In this document: positions 26,481-34,140 of the stretch, piece after piece
How the letters are laid out: each line of letters begins with the position of its first letter
Numbering within the stretch: the first letter of the stretch is position 1
DNA from: a bacterium
GTDB taxonomy: Bacteria; Hinthialibacterota; Hinthialibacteria; OLB16
DNA: 64,000 nt
Reading direction: 5' to 3'
Assembly (NCBI GenBank): GCA_022072055.1
Contig: JAJVIK010000011.1
Span: 246,597 to 310,596, forward strand
Translations under genes and position numbers: made by a program
The notes under the pieces: model-generated
What the model was told of the DNA's origin: nothing
Databases searched by the model: none
The model's input: the letters and a program-made list of their open reading frames with translations, nothing else

Positions 26481-26536
26481 GGACAGGCATCTTGCCTGTC
26501 TTCCATATGGCACGGACAGGCAGGGATGCCTGTCCT
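26481..26536. repeat. Paired palindromic repeat (REP/BIME-like)
   Basis: Two hairpins in the gap between the GH28-like gene and the sulfatase: GACAGGCA-TCT-TGCCTGTC (26482-26500) and GGACAGGCA-GGGA-TGCCTGTCC (26514-26535). The two are inverted copies of one unit, since the reverse complement of the second starts GGACAGGCATCCCTGCC. Spacing between them is 13 bases. No T-tract follows. This arrangement is like the bacterial interspersed mosaic elements spread by REP-associated transposases. Confidence 0.7.
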
Positions 26537-26570
26537 ACGATGGGGGGCCAAGATGTCCTAAAGTCCCCCC

Positions 26571-27941
26571 ATGAATCGCAGAGATTATCTCCACACCCTT
26601 TCCGCCGGAGCCGCGGGGGCGGCCCTGGGACAACCGAGGCGCGCAACCGCCCAACCGAGCCGGAGGCCCAATGTCATCCTGATCTATACCGACGACCAGG
26701 GGTCCATCGACGCCGGGGTCTATGGGGCGCGGGATATCGAGACCCCGAACATCGACCGCCTCGCGGCCGAGGGGGTTCGATTCACCCAGTTCTATGCCCC
26801 CTCGCCGATCTGCTCCCCATCCCGCGCGGGGCTGCTCACCGGTCGCTATCCGTGGCGCGCCGGCACCCCGGGCAACTGCGACTCCAAACCGGGGAAGCCC
26901 GGGATGCCCACCGAGCAGGTCACCCTGGCCGAGGTCTTCCAGCGCGCCGGATACGCCACCGCACATGTCGGCAAATGGCACTTGGGGTACACCCCCGACA
27001 CAATGCCGAACGCGCAGGGGTTCGAGCACTCCTTCGGTCACATGGGGGGCTGCATCGACAATTATTCGCACTTCTTTTACTGGAGCGGCCCGAACCGTCA
27101 CGACTTGCACCGGAACGGAGCCGAGGTTTTCGCGGACGGGCGCCACTTCCAGGACCTGATGCAGGAGGAGGCTTCCGCCTTCCTGGAGGGCCACCGCGCG
27201 GACCCGTTCTTCCTCTACTTCGCGCTCAACGCCCCGCACTACCCCTATCAGGGGGAGGCCCGCTGGCTGGCCCACTACCGCGAGCGCGGGGTTCCCTATC
27301 CGCGCGACCTGTACGCGGCCTTTGTCTCCACGCTGGATGAGCACATTGGGGAGCTGCTCGCGAAGGTCGAGGAGCTCGGGCTATCCCAGGACACCATCGT
27401 TGTGTTTCAGTCGGACCAGGGGCACTCGGTGGAGGAGCGCGCGCATTTCGGCGGGGGTAGCGCCGGGATCTGGCGTGGGGCGAAGTTCAGCCTGTTCGAG
27501 GGGGGCATCCGGGTCCCGGCGATCATCCGCCGGCCCGGGCATCTCCCCACGGGGGCGGTCCGGGGGCAAATTGCGCACGGCTGTGACTGGTTTCCAACGC
27601 TGGCGGAGTTGTGCTCGGTTCCGGTCGGAGAGCTTGCGCTCGATGGGCGGAGCCTGGTGGAGGTGTTGCGCTCCGAGGAGGCGCCCACGCCGCACGATGT
27701 CCTGCACTGGCAGGTCAGCGGCGGGGGCGAGGTTCAGTGGGCGGTGCGCGAGGGAGATTGGAAGCTGATCGGAAATCCGGTCGATCCGACCCAAGATCAG
27801 CCGCTCGCCGAACGGGACAGGCTCTATCTGACCAACCCGGTCACCGATCCAAGCGAACGCCACAACTTGATCGATGCCAATCCGGAAATCGCCGCGCGCC
27901 TCGAGAAATTGCACGACCAATGGGTGCGGGAGGGAGGCTGA
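26571..27941 (+). CDS. Tat-exported arylsulfatase family protein
   Basis: 456 residues. The N-terminus MNRRDYLHTLSAGAAGAALG is a Tat signal. The type I sulfatase signature is complete: CSPSRAGLLTGR with Cys81 as the residue converted to formylglycine, the metal Asp pair in LIYTDDQGS, and VGKWHLG. The closest type by motifs is the N-acetylgalactosamine-6-sulfatase/arylsulfatase A group. It removes sulfate from sulfated sugars and depends on a formylglycine-generating enzyme encoded elsewhere. It follows the beta-helix gene across the palindromic repeat. Confidence 0.9.
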   Translation: MNRRDYLHTLSAGAAGAALGQPRRATAQPSRRPNVILIYTDDQGSIDAGVYGARDIETPNIDRLAAEGVRFTQFYAPSPICSPSRAGLLTGRYPWRAGTPGNCDSKPGKPGMPTEQVTLAEVFQRAGYATAHVGKWHLGYTPDTMPNAQGFEHSFGHMGGCIDNYSHFFYWSGPNRHDLHRNGAEVFADGRHFQDLMQEEASAFLEGHRADPFFLYFALNAPHYPYQGEARWLAHYRERGVPYPRDLYAAFVSTLDEHIGELLAKVEELGLSQDTIVVFQSDQGHSVEERAHFGGGSAGIWRGAKFSLFEGGIRVPAIIRRPGHLPTGAVRGQIAHGCDWFPTLAELCSVPVGELALDGRSLVEVLRSEEAPTPHDVLHWQVSGGGEVQWAVREGDWKLIGNPVDPTQDQPLAERDRLYLTNPVTDPSERHNLIDANPEIAARLEKLHDQWVREGG

Positions 27942-28002
27942 TTCCCCCAAACCCTGATACCCTAAGGCAGGTTCGCACACCGATTCCGAGGAGGGGGCCA
28001 CC

Positions 28003-28884
28003 ATGAGAGCGAAAACCTCCCTTCGTCAGATTTCAAACCTCACCGCCATCTTCCTGGTGGGAGCATCGCTGGTGTTCCCGGGATGTTCCGACCAAAGCGG
28101 GACCGCGCCGATTGCTCGGAGCGATGGGCGCGCAACTCCGGTCCTCGCTTCAAGCGCGCCGGCTCCCGCTGAGGTTACTTCCTCAACTTCCGCCGGGAAC
28201 ATCGGGTCCGGGTCCCCGGAATGGATTCGCCCCCGTTCCGAGGAGCGCAAGGCCGAACGCCTGGAAATGGTTCGGACTCAGATCGAAGGGCGCGGGGTTT
28301 CCGATCCCAAGACCCTGGAGGCCATGCGGAATGTCCCTCGGCATTGGTTCGTTCCGGACTCGGAATCGAGTGACGCCTACTCGGATTCCCCCCTGCCAAT
28401 CGGGCGCGGACAGACCATTTCTCAACCCTACATTGTCGCCTTGATGACTCAGGCGCTCGCGCTTTCGGACTCCGATAAAGTGCTGGAGGTGGGAACCGGC
28501 TCCGGATACCAGGCCGCGGTGCTTGCGGAAATCACTCCGCATGTTTGGAGCATTGAGATCGAGGAGGCGCTGGCGGCGCGCGCCGCGAAAACCCTTGAAG
28601 CGCGGGGATACTCCACGGTCCGAGTTCGAGCGGGCGATGGCTATCTGGGATGGCCGGAAGCGGCGCCGTTTGACGCCATCATTGTCACCTGCGCGCCAAA
28701 TCGGATCCCTCAGCCCTTGATCGACCAACTCCGCCCGGGTGGGAGGATCTGCATTCCGGTCGGGGAAACGGGAGGGATCCAGCATTTGGTCCTGGTCACC
28801 AAGACCCCGGAGGGAGCGCTCTCCTCCAGGACCCTTGAGCTGGTTCGCTTTGTTCCGATGATGGGCATCAGTCAGAAGGAGTAG
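28003..28884 (+). CDS. pcm: Protein-L-isoaspartate O-methyltransferase, putative lipoprotein
   Basis: 293 residues, about 80 longer than cytosolic PCMT. The catalytic part begins near residue 75 and is complete: GRGQTISQPYIVALMTQAL, then the SAM-binding VLEVGTGSGYQAAVLAEI. The extra N-terminus is a lipoprotein-type signal (hydrophobic stretch ending LVFPGC, Cys28) followed by a flexible Ser/Ala-rich linker. The enzyme repairs isoaspartyl residues using SAM, so export would be surprising. ATG 28003 follows GAGGAGGGGG. Convergent with signal peptidase. Confidence 0.88.
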   Translation: MRAKTSLRQISNLTAIFLVGASLVFPGCSDQSGTAPIARSDGRATPVLASSAPAPAEVTSSTSAGNIGSGSPEWIRPRSEERKAERLEMVRTQIEGRGVSDPKTLEAMRNVPRHWFVPDSESSDAYSDSPLPIGRGQTISQPYIVALMTQALALSDSDKVLEVGTGSGYQAAVLAEITPHVWSIEIEEALAARAAKTLEARGYSTVRVRAGDGYLGWPEAAPFDAIIVTCAPNRIPQPLIDQLRPGGRICIPVGETGGIQHLVLVTKTPEGALSSRTLELVRFVPMMGISQKE

Positions 28885-28916
28885 CCCGGCGCCGCCATCC
28901 CGGTGAATGCGAGCGT

Positions 28917-29543
28917 TCAGTCTTGGTCAAGCCTTCCCACTCGATTAGGCGGGAACAGGATGGAGATGGCGCGGCCATGGACCGCCTTCCTTGGGAAGGG
29001 CCCCGTGGAGCGGCTGTCGCTGGCCTCACCCCGGTTGTCGCCGACCAGATAGAGCTCATTCCCTTCAAGCGCCACCGGTTCCGGAGGGGTCCGGTCCACC
29101 CGGAAGTCGCGCTCGGAAAGCATCGGGTGACGGGTGAAGGTGGACCCGTTGATCTGGAGCTCCCCGCTGGCATCGAAGGACACGCTTTCCCCGCCAAGCC
29201 CGGCCACGCGAAGGAAGCGCTTGGACTCCTCCTCCCGCTCTCCCGCCGAGACCATCCAGACGATATGCCCACGCTCGACCTCTTCGCGCGTGTAGTAGCT
29301 CCGGTCCACCAGGACCCAATCCCCAGCCTGAATCGTGGGACTCATGTCCTCGGAAAGGACATGGATATACGCGAATTCGCTGGGGTGACGGACCACGCCG
29401 ACCTTGTAGCCATACGCAAACAGGATGGTGAACAGCGCGACAAGGAGCACCCCCACCAGGCAGCCCCCCGAACAACACCCGCAGGACAACGAGAAACATC
29501 CCCTGTCTTGGGGAGGCGGCGGGGCGTAGTAGGGGATGTTCAT
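28917..29543 (-). CDS. lepB: Signal peptidase I (S26)
   Basis: 208 residues. The catalytic Ser68 is in SEDMSPTIQAGDW and the general-base Lys108 in ESKRFLRVAGLGGE; the GDNR box (VGDNRGEASDSRSTGPF) follows. A single membrane helix lies at about residues 29-45. It cuts signal peptides of exported proteins. Unusual: the cytosolic N-terminus has five Cys (16, 21, 23, 24, 28) just before the helix, and the protein is on the small side. Confidence 0.88.
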   Translation of the reverse strand: MNIPYYAPPPPQDRGCFSLSCGCCSGGCLVGVLLVALFTILFAYGYKVGVVRHPSEFAYIHVLSEDMSPTIQAGDWVLVDRSYYTREEVERGHIVWMVSAGEREEESKRFLRVAGLGGESVSFDASGELQINGSTFTRHPMLSERDFRVDRTPPEPVALEGNELYLVGDNRGEASDSRSTGPFPRKAVHGRAISILFPPNRVGRLDQD

Positions 29544-29620
29544 GGCGCGGACCGTTCCTTCTCTACCGGGGGAAACGTATCAATTTTCAGCGACTGCCAC
29601 AAGTTTACGGCCCCTTTGAA

Positions 29621-32600
29621 TCAGGGGGCGGATCCTTTGCTGTCCGGGGGCCGGGCGGGAGGTTCAAAACCCATCGGGCTGTACCATTCACTCAGGCGTT
29701 GAAAGATGACAAAGGCCATGGGAATGAAGAGCACGGCGAGAAAGGTGGCGCTGAGCATCCCCCCGAATACGGTCGTTCCGAGGGATTGGCGGCTCGCGGC
29801 GCCCGCGCCCGTCGCGATCACGAGAGGCCAGACCCCCATGATGAAGGCAAACGAGGTCATCAGAATCGGGCGCAAACGAACGAGGGCGGCATCAATCGCG
29901 GATTCCGCGATCCCCTTCCCTCCATGACGCATTTCGCGCGCGAACTCGACAATCAGGATGGCGTTCTTGCAGGCCAGCGCCACCAGCAGGACCAATCCGA
30001 TCTGGGTGTAGACATTCACCTCCATGCCGCGAATCTCATGGGCCGCCACGGTTCCAACCAAGGCCAGCGGGACACTGAGGATCACCGCCGCGGGACTGGT
30101 CCAACTCTCATACTGAGCCGCAAGGACCAGGAGCACCAGGGTGATCGCAAGAAGCAGAATCCAGGCCCCTTGGGATCCGACCATGCGCTCCTGGTAGGAC
30201 ATCCCCGTCCATTCAAACCCAAGCGAGCTCGGCAGCATCCTCCCCAGCATTCCCTCCATGATTCGGAGCGCCTGCCCCGAACTGAAACCCGGCGCCGCTT
30301 CGCCTGTGATCGCGGCGGTGGGGTATAGATTGTATCGACTCACCACCTGAGGTCCGAGCGTGTCGCGGACATTCACCAGAGTCCCCAGTGGGATCATCTT
30401 GTCGTTCGCGCTGCGAACCTCCAATCGCCGAATGTCTTCAGGTTTCACTCGAAACTCGTGATCGGCCTGAACCTTGACCTGGTAGGTGCGCCCGAACTGG
30501 TTGAAATCATTGACATAGGCTGAGCCGAGGAACGCTTGGAGGGTCCCGAAGACCGTGCTCAAAGGCACGTTCAGGTTCTTGACCTGCTCACGGTCGATGT
30601 CGGCGAAGATCTGCGGGACATTGGCGCGAAAAGTGGTGTTCAGCGCGGCAAGGCCGGTCTGAGTGTTTCCCAGGCGAGTGATTTCCTGGGCGACTTCCTG
30701 GAGGGTGGCCATCCCCGTTCCCCCCTGATCCTGGAGCTGGAGTTGAAACCCACCGGCCACTCCCACCCCACGGATCGCGGGAGGGGGGAAGGCGATGATC
30801 GAGGCCTCTTGGATCGAGTCAAACCGCGAGCGCAGTGCTCCCAGAATCGCGAACTGGGAAAGGTTTGGGGCAAGCCGCTCCTCCCAATCGTCCAAGACCA
30901 GAAAACTGGTCATCGAGTTTGAGGACATTCCCCCATCCAAGAGGGAGAACCCCACGATTGAAACCCAATCATGGATCCCTTCCGTCTCGGCATAGACCTG
31001 GTTGAGCTTGGCGGCCACTTCAGTGGTTCGCTCCAGGGAAGCGGCATCCGGCAATTGGACGGACGCGATCATGTAGCCCTGGTCCTCGAGTGGGAGAAAT
31101 CCGGTCGGCATGGAGGAAAAACGCCACCAAGTGGGAGCGACCAGAGCGAATAGGAGGATCACCCCCAAGACCAGGTGTCTCGTGAATCGGCGCACAATTC
31201 GTCTGTAGAGCGAGGTTCCGCCATCAAAAAGGAAGTTGAACCCCCGGAAAAACAGACTCCGCCTCTCGGGAGATTTGCGCAACACAATGGCGCAGAGCGC
31301 CGGAGATAGGGATAGGGCGTTGAACGCGCTGAAGACGGTTGAGGCGGCGATAGTGAGAGCGAACTGACGGTAGAGGCGGCCGGTGATCCCCGGCATGAAC
31401 GCGCTGGGCACAAACACCGCCAGGATCACGAAGGTCGTGGCCACAATCGGCCCGGTCACCTCTCGCATCGCCAGGATCGTGGCCTCGCGGGCGGACATGC
31501 CACTCTCCTCGATGTGCCTTGAGGCGTTCTCAACCACCACGATGGCGTCATCCACCACGATCCCGATGGCCAAAACCAACCCGAAAAGCGTCAGCATGTT
31601 GATCGAGAACCCCAGCGCCACCATCACCGCGAAGGTCCCGATCAGCGAAACCGGGATGGTGACCGCCGGAATCAGCGTGGCGCGCCAGTCTTGCAGAAAC
31701 ACGAAGATGACCAGGAACACAAGAAGCGAGGCCTCAACGAGCGTTTTGACCACCTCGCGGATCGCCACATCAACAAACTTGGTGGTGTTGAAGGGGATTG
31801 AGTACTTCACCCCTTCGGGAAAAGTCTTTCCGAGACGCTCCATCGCGAAGGACACCCGCTTCGCCACATCAATCGCGTTGGCTCCCGGCAGCTGGTAGAC
31901 CCCGATGCTGGCCGAGGGAACTCCGTTCATCTGGGAGGAGGTGTTGTATTCCTGGGCGCCGAGTTCGACGCGGGCGACATCCCGAACGCGGGTCACACGC
32001 CCCCCCTCCGCAGTCTTGATGATGATTTCCTCGAACTCGCGCGCCTCGGCCAGGCGCCCGTGGGTGTTGATGGTGTACTGGAAGACCTGCCCCGCCGGGG
32101 CGGGCGGTTGGCCGATCTGGCCCGCCGCGACCTGCACGTTTTGTTCGCGGATCGCATCCACCACATCCTGAGTGGTGAGATCTCGGGCCTTGAGCTTGTC
32201 CGGATCCAGCCAGATTCGCATGCTGTAAGCGGCGCTGCCGAAGACCATCACCTCTCCCACGCCGTCGATGCGTGAGAGTTCATCCCGGATTCGCAGCGTG
32301 GCGAAATTGCTCAGGAACAGGTCGTTGTAATGTCCATCCGGGGAGGTCAGACTGATAAACATCAGGATATCGGGAGACTGTTTCTTGACCACTATCCCCT
32401 GCCTGCGGACATCCTCGGGCAATTTCTGAGCCGCCACCACAACCCGGTTGTTCACCAGGATGGAGGCCATGTCGAGATCCGTTCCGACCTTGAAGGTGAT
32501 GGTCAGGCGGTACGAGCCGTCATTGCCGCAACTGGAGGACATGTACAGCATCCCCTCAACGCCGTTGACTTCCTGCTCAATGGGGGCCGCCACGGTGTCG

Positions 32601-32776
32601 GCCACCACGCCGGCGTTCGCGCCGGGGTAAATGGTGGAAACTTGAACGGTGGGCGGAGTGATCTCGGGGTATTGCGCCACCGGAAGAAAAGCAATCGAAA
32701 CCACGCCCGCGATCACGATCACGATCGAGATCACGGTGGCGAAGATGGGACGGTCAATGAAGAATCGGGAAAACAT
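29621..32776 (-). CDS. RND efflux pump inner-membrane transporter (HAE1/AcrB type)
   Basis: 1051 residues, the full AcrB length with twelve membrane helices. The proton-relay Asp pair is in GIVVDDAIVVVENASRH and the Lys in ACKNAILIVEFA, both intact. It exports drugs, solvents or other amphiphiles as a trimer with an adaptor and a TolC-like channel. The start ATG 32776 follows the adaptor gene by 17 bases. No outer-membrane factor gene is present next to the pair, so a channel encoded elsewhere must be used. Confidence 0.95.
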   Translation of the reverse strand: MFSRFFIDRPIFATVISIVIVIAGVVSIAFLPVAQYPEITPPTVQVSTIYPGANAGVVADTVAAPIEQEVNGVEGMLYMSSSCGNDGSYRLTITFKVGTDLDMASILVNNRVVVAAQKLPEDVRRQGIVVKKQSPDILMFISLTSPDGHYNDLFLSNFATLRIRDELSRIDGVGEVMVFGSAAYSMRIWLDPDKLKARDLTTQDVVDAIREQNVQVAAGQIGQPPAPAGQVFQYTINTHGRLAEAREFEEIIIKTAEGGRVTRVRDVARVELGAQEYNTSSQMNGVPSASIGVYQLPGANAIDVAKRVSFAMERLGKTFPEGVKYSIPFNTTKFVDVAIREVVKTLVEASLLVFLVIFVFLQDWRATLIPAVTIPVSLIGTFAVMVALGFSINMLTLFGLVLAIGIVVDDAIVVVENASRHIEESGMSAREATILAMREVTGPIVATTFVILAVFVPSAFMPGITGRLYRQFALTIAASTVFSAFNALSLSPALCAIVLRKSPERRSLFFRGFNFLFDGGTSLYRRIVRRFTRHLVLGVILLFALVAPTWWRFSSMPTGFLPLEDQGYMIASVQLPDAASLERTTEVAAKLNQVYAETEGIHDWVSIVGFSLLDGGMSSNSMTSFLVLDDWEERLAPNLSQFAILGALRSRFDSIQEASIIAFPPPAIRGVGVAGGFQLQLQDQGGTGMATLQEVAQEITRLGNTQTGLAALNTTFRANVPQIFADIDREQVKNLNVPLSTVFGTLQAFLGSAYVNDFNQFGRTYQVKVQADHEFRVKPEDIRRLEVRSANDKMIPLGTLVNVRDTLGPQVVSRYNLYPTAAITGEAAPGFSSGQALRIMEGMLGRMLPSSLGFEWTGMSYQERMVGSQGAWILLLAITLVLLVLAAQYESWTSPAAVILSVPLALVGTVAAHEIRGMEVNVYTQIGLVLLVALACKNAILIVEFAREMRHGGKGIAESAIDAALVRLRPILMTSFAFIMGVWPLVIATGAGAASRQSLGTTVFGGMLSATFLAVLFIPMAFVIFQRLSEWYSPMGFEPPARPPDSKGSAP

Positions 32777-32793
32777 CGAATGTCCCCGGCTGC

Positions 32794-34044
32794 TCAGCGC
32801 CCTTGTTCCTCGGCGTGGGTCGAATCCACATGGGAAACGTGGACATCGGCATCCGAACCAACCGCCGCTTCGGGTTGAACGACCATTCCGGGACGGGCTC
32901 TTTGAATCCCGCTCACGATCACGCGGTCCTCCTCCGAAATTCCTTTCCGAATGACTCGTTCACCATCCACGAGGTCCCCAAGCTCAACAGGCCGCTTTTC
33001 AACTATGTTCTTGGAATTGACGACCAGCAGGTACCGACCCCCCTGGTCCATCCCCAACGCGCGTTCATCCACAAGCAGGGCATCCACCTCCGCCGAAACT
33101 GGCGCGCGGATGCGCGCGAAGAACCCCGGCAGGAGCGGACGTTGGGGGGTTGCCGGGTTCGTGAAGATTCCCCGAACCAGAATAGTCCCAGTGGATGGGT
33201 CCAGCCCCAGATCGACAAAATCGACCTTTCCTTCGTGCGGGTAACCGTCCTCATCGGCCAATCCGAGGAAGAGGGGGCGCCCCTCGGCCGAGCTCGTTTC
33301 CGGGGTGGAAGATGGGTTGGCGCGTCGATACTCAAGCACATCCCGCTCGCTAACCGCGAAATAGGCATACATCGGGTCGAGCGCCTTGATGGTCGCGAGC
33401 AGTGTCGGCTCACTCCCACCGACCAGGTTTCCCACATCCACCTCGGTCTTACCGATCCGTCCGCTGATCGGGGCATGGATCCGGCAATAACCGAGATCGA
33501 GGCTGGCCTCCTTGACTTGCGCCTCGGCGGCCTGAACCGCCGCGCCGGCGGCGTCCCGGTCCGAGCGAACCTGGGTCATTTCCTCTTCTGAGATCACATT
33601 CTCCTTGAATAAAGCCACCTTGCGGGTGAAAACCGAATCGGCATTCATGAGCTGGGCGCGGTTTCGGGAAAGCTCCGCGCTGGCGCGCTCAAGTGCCGCC
33701 TTGAAAGGTTTCGGGTCAATGACATAGAGGATGTCGCCCTTCTTGACCTCCGCCCCTTCCTGAAAGTGAATACTCTCGAGGAAACCCTTGACCCGCGCGC
33801 GCACATCCACCGAGGCGACTTCCACGGTTCTTCCGGTAAAATGCAGGTAATGGGTGACCGCTTTGCGAGCCGGACGCGCCACGCTGACCACTGGGGGAGG
33901 CGGCTCTTGGTAAACATTCTGCTCCCGCGAGCATCCGGTCATGATGACCGCGCCGAGGATGAAAATCGCTTGCCAACACCAATGAGGGAGGTTCGGGCGG
34001 CTCAAGATGGGTCCCTTCTGGCCGATGACTGCCTCATCGGTCAT
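32794..34044 (-). CDS. RND efflux periplasmic adaptor lipoprotein (AcrA type)
   Basis: 416 residues. A lipoprotein signal ends in the lipobox VIMTGC, so it should be anchored by lipid. The barrel-sandwich halves are recognisable (GFLESIHFQEGAEVKKGDILYVID and GYCRIHAPISGRIGKTEVDVGN) around a coiled-coil hairpin. It connects the RND pump to an outer-membrane channel. It precedes the pump gene and is divergent from the dockerin protein gene. Confidence 0.93.
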   Translation of the reverse strand: MTDEAVIGQKGPILSRPNLPHWCWQAIFILGAVIMTGCSREQNVYQEPPPPVVSVARPARKAVTHYLHFTGRTVEVASVDVRARVKGFLESIHFQEGAEVKKGDILYVIDPKPFKAALERASAELSRNRAQLMNADSVFTRKVALFKENVISEEEMTQVRSDRDAAGAAVQAAEAQVKEASLDLGYCRIHAPISGRIGKTEVDVGNLVGGSEPTLLATIKALDPMYAYFAVSERDVLEYRRANPSSTPETSSAEGRPLFLGLADEDGYPHEGKVDFVDLGLDPSTGTILVRGIFTNPATPQRPLLPGFFARIRAPVSAEVDALLVDERALGMDQGGRYLLVVNSKNIVEKRPVELGDLVDGERVIRKGISEEDRVIVSGIQRARPGMVVQPEAAVGSDADVHVSHVDSTHAEEQGR

Positions 34045-34140
34045 TCAGCAGAATGGAGGTATTTTCCCTCCAAAATTGCCCGTGCGCAAGCTTTGCGGTC
34101 ATGGAAAGACCTGTCGCGGATGTTGGAATCCCCGTTAAGC

